This document shows positions 44,401 to 55,648 of a stretch of DNA of 64,000 nucleotides, one piece after another. Origin of the DNA: Marsupella aquatica (lineage: Eukaryota > Marchantiophyta); NCBI GenBank assembly GCA_973895155.1, contig OZ316898.1:12276001-12340000 (forward strand). Direction: 5' to 3'. The translations under genes and the position numbers were made by a program. Numbering within the stretch: position 1 is the first letter of the stretch; each line of letters begins with the position of its first letter. The notes beneath the pieces are model-generated. The model worked only from the letters and a program-made list of their open reading frames with translations. It made no database searches and was not told where the DNA came from.

Positions 44401-46168
44401 GGCATAAATATCATTCCGTGGTTCAGGAAGAGAGTTTCAACATCATTGAAACGTTCTAATGCAAGCTAGAAGAGCAATTGCAAAATTAAAAAATAAGTGC
44501 AGCTGCAGTTAGACCTCACATTCCGGAGAATTTTATTATCGAAGATAAACACCTCAATTAGCACCTCCAGGATCGCCACTGTAACTTGGCTGAAACCGTC
44601 AAACTAGTGTTCAGGATTTGGAATGTACAAAGACACTGTGGTGCACCATTGAGGAGAAATACAGTGTTCAAACACAAGAGACAACGATTTGGTCAAGCTC
44701 GCTAAACATTGGGACCATTTTCCTACAGATAAATTGTGAAGGGACTGAAACTGAGTGACCAACACACCTGCAGAACTTTGACGAGAGCCTGCTCACGGGC
44801 CCTAGAAGACGCATCTATAAAGCTGCATCACAAAGTCCAAATTATACATTAGATCGTAAACCCGTAGATCTAGTCCGGTGGAGCCATATGAATTTGCTCC
44901 GAGGGGAGACGCAACCTAACCCGAGAGACTTTGCCCTGGATTGCTTTTATGCTTTTATGCCGTCCAGGGTTTAGCAAGCACATATGGAGGAGCGAAAGGC
45001 CAGAATCCGAACTACGTCAGTGTACGAAACGGTGAGCTACCTGTAAGTTTTCCGGGACAACCCCACGTTGGCTAGCTCTTTTATCCAGTGAGAAATGAGA
45101 GTCTTCGGAGCGACAACCATGGCGGTCTTGATGAGCTTCGATTTAAAAAGACCAGCAAAGAAGGCCGCAATCTGTTTATTCAAACCAGCATACAACCGTA
45201 GGGTAAGTCTCTCACACGATCCAGTCACTGGTCGGACGAGCTTCAGTACGGATCCCCAAGAACCAAACCTTCATTTCCCTACGCACAACTGTGACATGAA
45301 CAAAGCACTGGAGCCAAAATAGATATCAATGGATCCCGTCCTGCCACATCCAATACTCGTCCGATTTGCATACCTGCATTGTCTTCCCCAGGCCCATGTC
45401 ATCACCGAGGATGCCACCCATTTTCTTCAAGTGCAAACCCCACAGCCAACGAATTCCTGAATGCTGATGCTTGTAGAGCCTTTGAGCAATGTCGGAAGAG
45501 AGGATGTACTTCTTAGTTCCTTCTATAAGAACCAAGTCACCCTCCAATCCCTCCTTCAGACATTCATCATTCCTATCTTTCTCGCTGTCACCTTTCTTTG
45601 GGGCAATTATTCGATATAAGGAATTGTCTGCTGTATTGACCGGGAGCTTCGCCTTCTGCCTGGGGGGCACCACGGGTTGAAAGACATCTTCCTCGTCAGA
45701 TGACAGCTCAACCGGTTCTTGCGCTTGACGATCCTGAAATCTTCGATAACCATTGTCATTCCTAGATTCCTGAATGACAGGTTTTCTCACGGCAGCAGCA
45801 GAAGTTTGTGCTGAAGGGGGATTAGACTTCGAGCTGCTATCTGACGACCTTGAGCTGCCTCCCAGAGAGAGACCCCCGAGGGAATCAAGAACGCTACTCA
45901 AAGGATCATCATTTCGCTCGACCGTAGGCCCGACGCTTGAAAGACGCTGGGATTGTGCGACTACTCGTTTGCCTTCAGGTGTGTAAAACTCTTCCCTTTC
46001 AGAGCCACTTTCATCCGAATCCGGCAGTGGAGCTGCATGTGCAATTTCAATGGTCGACAGATTCTTCTTTCCTGCCCTCTTTGCGGCTATTCTGGCAAGG
46101 AGAGCTGCTTTTGTGTGACTGGTAGGAGATGATGCTCCACGACGATCCCGACGCTCCCGGTCCATCAC
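38429..46168 (-). CDS. CHR24: SNF2-family DNA translocase/ATPase of the ERCC6-like group (CHR24/PICH type)
   Basis: Twenty minus-strand exons: 46168-45374, 45171-45041, 44822-44768, 44385-44248, 44018-43911, 43723-43668, 43527-43437, 43269-43129, 42928-42848, 42571-42359, 41814-41743, 41451-41371, 40945-40827, 40635-40524, 40415-40347, 40105-40011, 39847-39695, 39562-39529, 39382-39224 and 38884-38429. All are GT..AG and the frame closes at 1052 aa. Motifs: I 'DDMGLGKT' (256-263), II 'DEGH' (372-375, across an intron), III 'SGTPIQNN' (about 400), V '[12 protein letters not shown]' (668-679), VI 'DRAYRIGQ' (701-708). A family-specific tail has '[16 protein letters not shown]' and 'LMDGGAK' (916-922). 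The N-terminus is acidic and Ser-rich. Relatives move along DNA in repair or on anaphase bridges; the role here is inferred. Exons 18-19 are the least certain. Confidence 0.92.
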
Positions 46169-47500
46169 TAAGACTCTGAAGCAATGACAGCAACTGAATA
46201 AACAACAGCAGCACAGCCAAAAAGTGACCAGGAATGCCTGAAGCGAGTCAACCGGACCATGCTCACGAACGAATTACCCAGATGAAGCAACTTAAAGCCC
46301 ACTGCAAGACGCCACTTTGCAAAAGGTGTGAATAAACAATGCTTGCGCTAGTTAAATAAGAAACGCAGCCACGAAAAATGAATCGAAACATGACAAGGAC
46401 TTCTTCATACGGTTAGATTGTCGCTTCCCCACCTGATAGACTCATTCCCCTCTCAGATTCTCCAAGCAGACAAATACGTGAAGCCCTAATAAGTCTCTGC
46501 TGCTGCTCTGATTACACAATCTTCCCACATTGACAATTCAACAAAGAGCCATTGGCACCTATCTGACAGACCACGGCATGAGATGCCAGATTGTTTCCGG
46601 TAACGATAGACATGCGATTGATTCACGTACTAGGAACACCTAGCAACCACAGTCTTAGCCAGTTCACTTCGAAACCCTCAGAAGAGGTAAACGCTCCTCA
46701 CCTTTCACTATGGGTAACGAAATTGAAGGTCTCGCATCAAACTGTAGGCAGGGATCAGCTCAATTCTCTGCAACCAATCAGCTGAGCATTAAGCATGACA
46801 AATTGCAGCCACACATCGAGCACACCGGGAAAAATCTACCCTAATCTACACTCAAAATAGAGGCAGCTTACCATCTCATACACAACAATAAATCGTCAAC
46901 AATGACTTCTCAAAATCAACTAGACCAGAAACTCACAGCTCTTCTCGAAATTCCAAGCTCGCATCAATACGGAGGTCGTCGGCTACTGATCCGGTTGCTC
47001 GGGGAACCGAAAAGAGGTTTGAAGTGATTGGAAGAATCGGGCGAATTGGAAAAATTGTGCCAGCTGAGCGGAAATTCTGCCGCTTTGTCACGAGCCGGAT
47101 CACTCCTCACCAATTTGAACACAATGTGAAGGATGGAACATGACAACCAACAGCATCACCACTAATGTGCTCCACATAACGGAGTATTATACTACTCTAA
47201 CAACTGTGCTTCGCGATCGCACAGCGCACCGAATGTACAATTGACACAGAGGATTCGAGCGTAGAGGAGATCCGTTGTGGCGGGGGGAAATGATGAGTTT
47301 GAATTTTGAAGCTCCGAGAAAGGACCTTATGGGGTAGGTCTAGTAGGGTTTCATGGAGAGAGCAAAGTTCCTTGGAATAACATCCTCAACTTCTCATCAT
47401 TGATGGTAAACTTGATGGTACACTAGAGCCTGTCAAATTATCCTTATAAGCAAAGTCTTATGTGCTCAAACGTTTTAGAGATAACATTCTTATGGGGTTT
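46169..47500 (-). promoter_or_regulatory. Upstream region of the SNF2 gene
   Basis: Balanced DNA without another gene. It very likely includes the minus-strand 5' UTR, perhaps with an untranslated exon near 46940-47000 that ends in a GT at a suitable place, though this cannot be proved from sequence alone. Short open frames on both strands show no family resemblance. Confidence 0.35.
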
Positions 47501-47511
47501 GTATTTGAGTT

Positions 47512-47659
47512 ATTTGTTTGATGGGACCCCAAAATGAAAAGTTTTACTTGATAGGACCCTGAAGTTTTAGGTGCGTTGATTCAAGGTCAATCAATGGTCC
47601 AGATCACTCAGGGGTCCTATCAAGTCAAACTTTTCATATTGGGGTCCCATCAAACAAAT
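47512..47659. mobile_element. Foldback MITE, about 148 bp
   Basis: The left arm 'atttgtttgatgggacccca' is the exact reverse complement of the right end (tggggtcccatcaaacaaat, 47640-47659). Pairing continues inward through aaaagttt/aaactttt and 'acttgataggaccc' against 'gggtcctatcaagt', giving arms of about 55 bases around a short loop. There is no coding content. Target-site duplications are not obvious. Non-autonomous DNA transposon is the natural reading. Confidence 0.75.
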
Positions 47660-47837
47660 GCCCCGGCTTGTATTTAGTAGCTCATAATTCCTTATTTTTC
47701 TACTCATAAAATTGTTTTATGACCTTGGCTGTATGTCCTTGGCTCTCCGTTCACTTCCTCTGGCACTCCCCCAAGGAAATGAGATGATGCAACATGAAGG
47801 GCCTCTAACAAAGTGGTAAAACATTACTATGTATAGG

Positions 47838-47985
47838 ATAATGACGGTTTGGATACACTCAGGGTCACTAGGCCGTAATCTTGTGACCAGAAGGTGAAGA
47901 AAGTTGACCGGTTATAGTGGAAAATATTCTTTGAAGAATTTGGAAACACAGGGTTAAGTCTGGAACCTCTACTAAGACCGTCCTC
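47838..47985 (+). repeat. Dispersed repeat, copy 2
   Basis: Homologous to 36440-36585 in the same orientation, about 75-80% alike by eye over 140 bases. It sits in gene-free DNA that continues to about 48980. A phrase near 48600-48650 (ttcatgga..aggcacagttc.ttggaataac) repeats 47350-47390. Confidence 0.65.
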
Positions 47986-48989
47986 ATAACACATAAATAC
48001 AGTCCAGACAAAATATAACAAGCAAGACTTTATGTGCATGAGATTATGGATATAGCAGGGGCCTCCATGAATCATTACACAAAGGTACCATTTGTTCCAT
48101 ACCAAATTTACATACACAAGAGGGTCTTAGATACAATTCCTAGCGCCCATCTTGTTGAAATTCCAACATAGTATGAGAGATTGAGAATCTCTCTTGAAAC
48201 AGTTGTGGCTCAAAGGAGGGGGTTATAAATGAACCCCACTCAAACCAGAGTGAAGGGCCTATAGGTCAATGGTAGACAATGACAATGTACATGGGAGTGT
48301 ACTAGGTTCAATTCCTTGTGGGTCCATGTTGTTTAGAGTTCCAACACTCCCTACATCACTTCATGCAAAGGAGGATGAGACAGAGCAAGTGTGTTGCTCC
48401 TACCTTAGGGCAATGTTCCAGTTGCCCTTAAACAGGTAATTAGCCCTTTAATGTGAAAGAATCTTGGGCATAATCATACTCTTTTTGTTGTTTCTAATCA
48501 CAAATGGATGGGCAAGAGACAGCCTTCCACTATGCTTTTCATGCCCACAACTCCTTTAACATTGTTGGAACACTGCCCTGACGAGACCAGTAGGCTATGG
48601 TTTCATGGAACAGGCACAGTTCATTGGAATAACCACTACAATACATTCCTTGGAATTATGACTAGATTGATTTCTTCGCTTGAATGTGGAGGATCAAGAG
48701 ACAGCCCAAAGAGTCTCAATTCATAGCAACCAAAGAGACTTAACTTATAACAAGCAGTATATAAAAAAGGCACCCCTCACCCATAATATTTTGGGGTTGC
48801 AAAATCAGAACTACAACAGGTGGTAAGTGCAGCTACCCACAAAGTAGTCATCATGTTCATCATGACACTAGCCCAAATACCTAGCCCTAATGCTGTACTT
48901 ATGCACAGGAAAGCCTCTCTCCCCATGCCCATCTTACTCACAAACAGAGTCTGAATATCAAAAAGTTGGGTGCAGTATTATCTGTGGAG

Positions 48990-49360
48990 CAAACAACATT
49001 TTCTCCTCTACCACATCATTTGAATAAAGAGATCTTTTTGGCAACAATATCTTTAGGGCAAACAACATCTTTCACTCCACAACATCTTTAGTTCAATGGA
49101 GTCTTTTGCATAAAGGCTATCTTTTACACAGTGAAATCATTTACACAACGACATCTTTTGTGTAATGTTCTCATACATCAACATTTTTTGCGCAATGTCA
49201 TCTTTTACTTCACAATATTTTTGTGCAATGACCTATTCATAATACATTGAATTATTTGAATAGTTTTTAGACTAATCCTACTTAGAAAGGTTGGTTTTAC
49301 TTAGTGACATCTTTGCATAACAATATTTTCTAAATGACATCTTTTGCATGATGATATATA
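48990..49360 (+). repeat. Diverged 'aacatctttt' minisatellite array
   Basis: Units such as 'aacaacatctttcactccac' and 'acgacatcttttgtgtaatg' resemble the arrays at 54.4-55.1 kb. No intact hairpin plus CTRR end follows, so this is a decayed member of the family. Confidence 0.55.
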
Positions 49361-49400
49361 TTCCAGAAATTCATGTTTTATGCGTTTTATGCAAAGAAAT

Positions 49401-49427
49401 CTTCTTCTTCTTCTTCTTCTTCTTCTT
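49401..49427. repeat. (CTT)n microsatellite at a LINE 3' end
   Basis: About nine CTT triplets. They lie at the 3' end of the minus-strand LINE that starts near 52020. There the element's T-rich tail (gggtttttttgaggcaaag on minus) runs into (GAA)n, so the microsatellite may have grown from the LINE's simple-sequence tail. Confidence 0.8.
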
Positions 49428-52025
49428 TGCCTCAAAAAAACCCAATTAAAATTCATCCAAAAAGCCAGCATACAAAAAGGGTGGCCCACAAGAGGGGGTC
49501 AGCACCCGAGGGGGCCAAACCCAGGGCCAAAAATGAAGGATCCGACACCAGGAGAGAAGCATGCCTCAAAGAAAGGAAGCCAAACCAGCAAGTTAAACAT
49601 TACAAAAGGATCAGCTAACCCCAAAACAAATCGGCCAGTGAACAGGTGCCGGTAGGGCACCTAGCTAATGAATCTGCAATATTTATAAAGAATTATCAGT
49701 CTAGCTTGCACTACTGCTCTACTCCCGCAATACTACTTCTACTCCTGCAAAGATATCACATTTATGGTGGTGTGGGTGGGACAAGTGGGACCTGTAAAAT
49801 GTCTACATGAATTTCCCATGGATCATGATCCATAGTTGATGGTCATGTCATTGATGACATTCTCATATGTGGACTTGCCAGCCTTAATTTTGTACTGATA
49901 TCTGGCCCCGTCCCTCTGTAGGTAAATTGCCAATCTATGTCAGGACTTCCGTATGACAACTTGGCCACATGCATGATCTGGTGTGTTCAATGAAATGTGA
50001 GCTCCTGTCCTTCCAGATATGCCAGCAGGCAATAGCCCTCAATGTGTGCCACAATTTCACAAGTGTGTCCCAAGCATCGGGTAAAGGTGGCCCCACTAAG
50101 ATGTGAGTTGGATGGAGGACAATGGTGTTACTTCATGTGGTCCATGTGCTCTGCAAGATGAATCCACCCACCCAGACCAAAGATGAAATTGAATAGCTCC
50201 ACATTCAGTGTATGAGGCCCTCCTGTTGGTGACGATCATAACGTGAGCACCGTGATGGCGTCACTTGGCGGCAAAATTGGAAGTCTCCAATGTTGAGTAG
50301 CTAGGATCCAATAAACAAGTTGCCATAGGAAGCAATTCTTTGAGGCTGCCCGGAATGTGAGCCAAGTGTTAGTCCACCGGACCCAAAGGTCCAGCCTCCA
50401 ATTGAGTTGGGTAACGCCATTTTTGCACCGCATTATGCACTGTTATCCTGAAAGGACCCTGGGTTTCTCTAAGGTGTGCTATGTTGGTTTCCATCAGAGG
50501 AAACCCATCCTTCCATTTGTGTTGAATGAGGATAGCCTGGTGGTCTGCCAATGCGCAAAGAGTGAGCGGTGTAGCACGATGGGCCCAGATGATAACTTTG
50601 TGCAGCATGGTATTTGGAGGAGGAGCATAGGTATCCATCTCTTGCAGCAGGCCGTTGAAAACCTTGAAGGCCCTCTTGAAGGTTCTTATTGAGTTGGTTG
50701 AGTTATGGAATAATTGTCAAGTAGAATTGATATGATTACTCTATATTTTGTATTCCCAAATACATAGAGTGTGATTCGGTAGCCTTGCTTCCATAAAGAC
50801 TAGAATTCATTGTCTCAAATGAGAGTGACAAAAGCTCCGATACCCCAATAAGATTTCTGATTAGTCTTCCATAAGCCAAGGCACAATTTCCAGGCAGCAA
50901 ACAATGCGGGCCTTCATCCAACTAATAAACTCTCTGTTACTCTTGAGAACATCCTTCATGTGTCGAACACCCATTCGCCTGATTCTCCTGTGGGGATTCC
51001 GACGGGGATTCCGGGAGCACTTAGCCAGCCTGTGGTCAATATGGTTGAGGTGCGATCTCCAGGAAGCTCTAGCCATCCTTCCATGTGGGCCGGAGCAATG
51101 GGTCTCAAATTCTTCTTAAGCACATTCCATCCATTACAAATGTTAACCCAAACCTAGGATCCATCTCTAGGGAGGGTGTGTCATTGTGAGTGACCCAAGA
51201 GAAGTCCCCTACTCCCCACTTCTGTAAAGAGAAAATCTTGATTGTTTAGTGTGATCATCTTTGGCAAGGGCCTAGAGACTAAAGCTTCGTGTGAGAGCCC
51301 TGCATTGTGCCAAGAGTGAGATCAGCCTTAGACCCCCAAATCTCCTGGGTCAAGGGATCATGGCAAAATTGACCTTAGGCCTCACTTTCTCGTTCTGTCC
51401 AGCCCAAATGCAGGTTGTGGTCTTATTCTGCATTGCGTCTAGGGTGCAGTGTTGCCCGGCCCAAACCGTCAGCAAAAACCAAAGAGTGTTCATAACCAGG
51501 TGGTTGACCACTGTGACCAGGGCAACAAGAGATCCAAAGGCTTTCCTAATCCTACACAATTGAGATTCCAACTTCTTTGTGAGTGTACTGACCATTTGTT
51601 GCTCAAAGATGCCATCTGCAAAGGGGACGCCATGGAGTTTGGTAGCCGTCGTCGCATCCTCCCAAATCTAGGGTAAACTTTGAAATTTGATGGGAAGCTA
51701 TCGAGGGGAGATGAATGTTGCTTTGGATTTTTCCCAAATATAGAATAATTTGGATGGCATACCAAATAGATCTAGGAGCCGGTTGCTGTTGTTGACAAAC
51801 TCCATCACAGCTTGGATCAGCAAACATATTGTGGATGCAATGAACATCCACTGAGGCAAATTGCACTCCTTGGAGGGTGCATTGCCTGGCTTCCCAAAGA
51901 ATCATTCGGCTAAGAGCATCCATCGCAATCACAAAAAGCAATGGAGATAGAGGGCACCCTTGCCTCACAGATCTAGTGTCTTGCCCCAAACACAACACTC
52001 CACATTGTGTCGAAAATGGATTTTT
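49428..52025 (-). pseudogene. Second LINE remnant (minus), 5'-truncated with a mutated RT active site
   Basis: On the minus strand the element starts inside the RT palm: 'SVRQGCPLSPLLFVIAMDA' (51965-51909). At 51824-51813 the YADD box reads FADP, so the second catalytic Asp is replaced. Downstream pieces in shifting frames include 'LTKKLESQL', 'VTVVNHLVMNTLWFLLTVWA', 'VWAGQNEKVRPKV'-like text (51595-51350), then 'WLTFRAASKNCFLWQLVYWIL' and 'LPPSDA' (about 50370-50250) at the zinc-binding domain. The 'IWKDR' near 49985 matches the usual C-terminal 'IW..RN'. Many frameshifts separate these parts, so it is dead. The 3' UTR runs to the (GAA)n tail. It differs from the plus-strand LINE at 11-14 kb in motif wording, so it belongs to another lineage. 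Confidence 0.82.
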
Positions 52026-52059
52026 TCAGGTCTCCATAAGAAAAAGTATTTTTTTCTTT

Positions 52060-52412
52060 AAAAACAATGTCATTTTAACACAATGCCCGAGTGTTATGTT
52101 TGAATATTGGCGTTGTGTTCAAGATTGGACCCTAAACTATTCTACACTGAGCACAAATAGTAAAACATTCAAGAATCATATGACAATGCCAAAATTCAAA
52201 CACAACATCAATATTCGAGCAAAACGTCCATTTTCAAACACAACGCCCTGTAAATACAAAACAAGAAAACACATAGTCCAAACTTGAATACAACGTCCAG
52301 GGCGCACAATTTGAATAGAGCGTCACATGACCCACTATTTGAATACAAGGTCATGACGTTGTGTTCAGGGGAAGACGGTAGCCAGATCTAGCTAGGTATT
52401 GTGCAATGCACG
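52060..52412 (+). mobile_element. Minisatellite array with decayed Helitron-like terminus
   Basis: Units 'ttcaaacacaacg(t/c)cc' and 'gaatacaacgtcc' repeat loosely. The array ends at the hairpin gtgcaatgcac (52401-52411). The expected CTRR ten bases further has changed to ATCA. The unit sequence differs from the 'gacatcttttt' arrays although the hairpin is the same, so the terminus is conserved while the array is not. Confidence 0.45.
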
Positions 52413-53089
52413 GGGATTGAAATCATCTTAGGTACACATGATATGCAATCCCACCCATTCTCCTCCATAGTCTGTTTACAAATTCATTTGGGTGAAAGTA
52501 ATCATGGTTGTTGTCTGAAATACACTTTTTTGCTCATTATCAACTGCCCAAAATACCCCTATTAGCCCATCATGCTGCACCCAGCCTGACGGACCTTGCA
52601 CATCTCACTCGTGTACCTCTGCCTCTTAACTTGGCAGTGCATGGCCTCACACGCTTCCTAGGCAACCCTCTGGTGGCCACCTCCTTGTATGCCTTGTGCC
52701 TTACGGCTTTTGCCTTTATTGCCTCTCCTGCCTTGCCCTTTGTACCTCACCCTCAGGTGCCCTCGTGGAAGTGAGGGGGAGGAGAGAAAGCAAATGGATA
52801 GAGGGACAAAGTTTCAAAAAGAATCAACCTCCTCCCTCTCTGCAGCGCCATGTGACTGAACTAGGATCTCATGACATCGTGGTCATTGTCACCTGTCTTG
52901 TGCCCTTGTATTGCCTCTCCCCACAAAATCATTTTTGCAGCAAGTGTCAATCAAAACAACAATATTTCTGTGGGAACAACCACCTAACTAAAACAATGAC
53001 ACTAGCTTCCATAATGACAAAATTGTATCAACAACCACACAATTGCAATGATGACCTTGTTGAAATGACAATTGACTCCCACAACCAAA
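52413..53089. other. Gene-free stretch
   Basis: Two overlapping plus-strand frames (52508-52774 and 52696-53172) are open, but neither resembles a known protein, and the second runs into dispersed repeat A. I treat the stretch as non-coding. Confidence 0.4.
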
Positions 53090-53168
53090 CCACAATCCTA
53101 AACTATAATACAAAGTTGCGTCTTTTTATGAAGTGGTCGTCATTTAAATTTGCAGTGTCCAAAAAATA
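53090..53168 (+). repeat. Dispersed repeat segment 'A' (plus copy)
   Basis: The inverted counterpart of 29048-29132: 'cctaaactataatacaaagt', then 'gtggtcgtcatttaaatttg', then 'cagtgtcc'. A weaker repeat of its second half (agtagtcattcaaatctgca) occurs at about 53528-53548. Between them the DNA is very AT-rich and gene-free. Confidence 0.7.
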
Positions 53169-53756
53169 TTAATCATGTCAGAGAGAAGGAATAAAAATTA
53201 TATTAAATTTAGTGTGCACCAAAAAATATTAATACATTACAAACAAACGGGGAATCAAATGGGAGACACAAAAGTAGGGAGCCAATGCTAGAACCAATGG
53301 GGCACACAAAACAAGAGAGTGAATGTACACGCATGAGTATCAAATAGTATACACATGAAATACAAAACTACATAATATATATGATACTATATATTATTGC
53401 AAGTATTACAATATTGCAAAATATAATAATGATAGTAATTTAATTAAAATAGGTTAATTAAAAATAAATTAGATTACAAAGACCATATCAAAAGCTATAA
53501 TAAAATGTTACTTTTTTTTAATTATAGTAGTCATTCAAATCTGCAATATCCCAAAAATGAAAAACATGAAAGAATTATTTCTTTTGTGAATGAAAATGGA
53601 GAGCAATGTTTCCAAGCACAAAATGAATTTAATAGTAAAAACAAATAAGGAGGGTCTCTAGCAATGCAAGAGTAACAAGGAGACCTCCCTTTATCATGTA
53701 CCACTATAATCATGATCCGGTCCCTTTACAAACTAAAAAAAGTGACAATCAATCTT

Positions 53757-53890
53757 GAATGTTTATCAAAACATAAAATTTTCCACACTTTGAGATCTAT
53801 CCATACACGCCTTCTAAAAGTAAGTTCCTGCCCAAGCTACCCTTTAACCTTCCCATACATGCCACAATTGAAAAAATTAATCAACAATTT
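53757..53890 (+). repeat. Dispersed repeat segment 'B' (second copy)
   Basis: Homologous to 1390-1512, same strand, and again followed by a minisatellite array, here within 60 bases. Shared words: 'tatcaaaacat', 'gagatctatccatacac' (cagatctatccatacac in the first copy), 'gcccaagct'. Confidence 0.55.
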
Positions 53891-53949
53891 ATTAATAAAT
53901 TAAAAATTCTAATTTTTTTGAAATAATTTCAAATATAAATAAAATATAA

Positions 53950-54384
53950 ATAAAATATTTCTCATCTTGACATCTTTTATTCATATTAAGATCTTCTCAT
54001 TTCAAGATCTTTGCTCATCTTGACATATTTTACTCACCTTGAGATATTTTCTCACCTCAACATATATATCATATTTGTCTCATTTTGCCATATTTTTTTC
54101 ACCTGGTCATATTTATCTCACCACAACATCTTTCTTCACCCTCAACATTTTTTCCTCATATTGATATATTTTTCTCATCGCACCATCTTTTCTCTCCTTG
54201 ACTTATTTTTCTCACCTTCGAATGTTTTTCTCTAATATGACATCTTTTTCTCACCTTGCTATATTTTCTTTCCTTGACATATTTTTCTCAGCTCGAAATG
54301 TTTTTCTCTTATTGACATCTTTTCTCACCTTGATATATTTTCTCACCTCAACATGCATCATTTGTGCAATGCGCAAGTATCAGG
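53950..54384 (+). mobile_element. Minisatellite array with Helitron-like terminus (plus)
   Basis: Units 'ctcaccttgacatatttt' and variants, 18-22 bases long, as in the arrays at 3.6 and 7.8 kb. It ends at the near-hairpin gtgcaatgcgc (54364-54374), a 10-base spacer, then TCCG in place of CTRR. Confidence 0.5.
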
Positions 54385-54389
54385 TCCGA

Positions 54390-54858
54390 TATGTACTTAA
54401 CAACATCTTTTACTTCATAACATCGTTTAGTAATGACATACTTTATCTATTGACCATTTTATACTTAACAACATCTTAATACTTAATGACATCTTTGGCA
54501 TAACGACATCGTTGGTGACATGACATCTACTTATTTGACACAATTTTTTACTTGATGACCTTTTGGGCAACATGCCATCTTTGGCAAAATGATTTCTTTT
54601 TCTTAACAACATCTTTTTACTTCATGACATTTTTCACATAAGAACATCATTCTTGGGAAACACAACATATAATTCTCTTAAGAGCATTTTGGGCGCCACA
54701 ATACTTTCCTCTTAGTGACATCTTGGGGGACACTACATCTTGGGCGCCACAACATCTGTTTTCTTAACAATATCTTGGGCGCCATGAGATCCTTATTTTA
54801 ATGATATTTTGGGCGACACAATTTTTTTTGTCTTAACAACATCTTTTGTGCAATGCAT
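54390..54858 (+). mobile_element. Second joined minisatellite array
   Basis: Units 'aacaacatctttta' and 'ttgggcgccac(a)acatct'. It ends at gtgcaatgcat (54848-54858), a damaged hairpin. The wording is the reverse complement of 26.9-27.4 kb. Confidence 0.5.
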
Positions 54859-54864
54859 GGGTAA

Positions 54865-55156
54865 TTTCCCTCAACGATGTCTTGGCCGACACAACATATT
54901 TCTTCTCAATGATGTCTTTGCCGACACGACATCTTTTTTTCAACGACATCTTGGCCGACATGACAACTTTTTTTCAATGACCTCTTGGCCAACATGACAC
55001 CTTTTTTACTCAACGACTTTTTATCTCTCAACCACCTCTTGGCCGACACGACATTTTTTCTCTCCATGACCTCTTGGCTTACACGTCATCTTTTTTTTCT
55101 CAACGACATCTTGGCCGAGACGACTTCTTTTGTGCAACGCACAGGTATTGAGCTCG
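54865..55156 (+). mobile_element. Third joined array ending in a Helitron-like terminus
   Basis: Units of about 37 bases with 'cgacatcttggccgacacga' and 'ctcttggccgacacgacat', the reverse complement of 26.1-26.6 kb. It ends at hairpin gtgcaacgcac (55132-55142), spacer 'aggtattgag', CTCG (55153-55156) and T. The spacer is the same ten bases as at 26074-26083 read on minus, except for one base. Confidence 0.6.
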
Positions 55157-55506
55157 TGACAACATAATTAGATTGATAACTATACAATGCACTAGCACTG
55201 GGCTCAGTTCACTTTTCCCAGACTCTCCATTTCCTCAATGACTTCCTTGCGTCAATGACATTTCTGTGCCTCAAGCCGTGCCTCAATGGCTTCATTGCCT
55301 TGAAGACACCCTTGCGATGATGACACATAACATTATACCTCTTCAACTTACGTGTATCAAAAGTATTTTGTTGACTGACCTACATCAACCTAATTTTTGA
55401 AGCTACTATATGGTGAATGCACATTTCAGATTTTGTCTTATTCAGATTTTTGTATCATGTATTTTCATTTCAATATGCCTTATCAAGTGGCAGCCTTTGT
55501 ATTCTA

Positions 55507-55648
55507 TACATTTCTAATTAATTTTTAGACCCCTTTAGTTTTAGGTATTCTAGAGGGTTTTGAACTTATTTTGGCAGAATTTCTAATTAATTTTTAGACC
55601 CCTTTAGTTTTAAGTATTCTAGAGGGTTTTGAACTTATTTTGGCAGCC
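55507..55648 (+). repeat. 69-bp tandem duplication
   Basis: Two copies start at about 55512 and 55581 ('ttctaattaatttttagacc', then 'cctttagttttaggtattct' or its one-base variant) and end with 'ttttggcag'. The rest of 55160-56780 is AT-rich with no recognisable gene. The 171-codon plus frame at 56316-56831 has no family resemblance and ends inside a tRNA-like patch. Confidence 0.85.
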
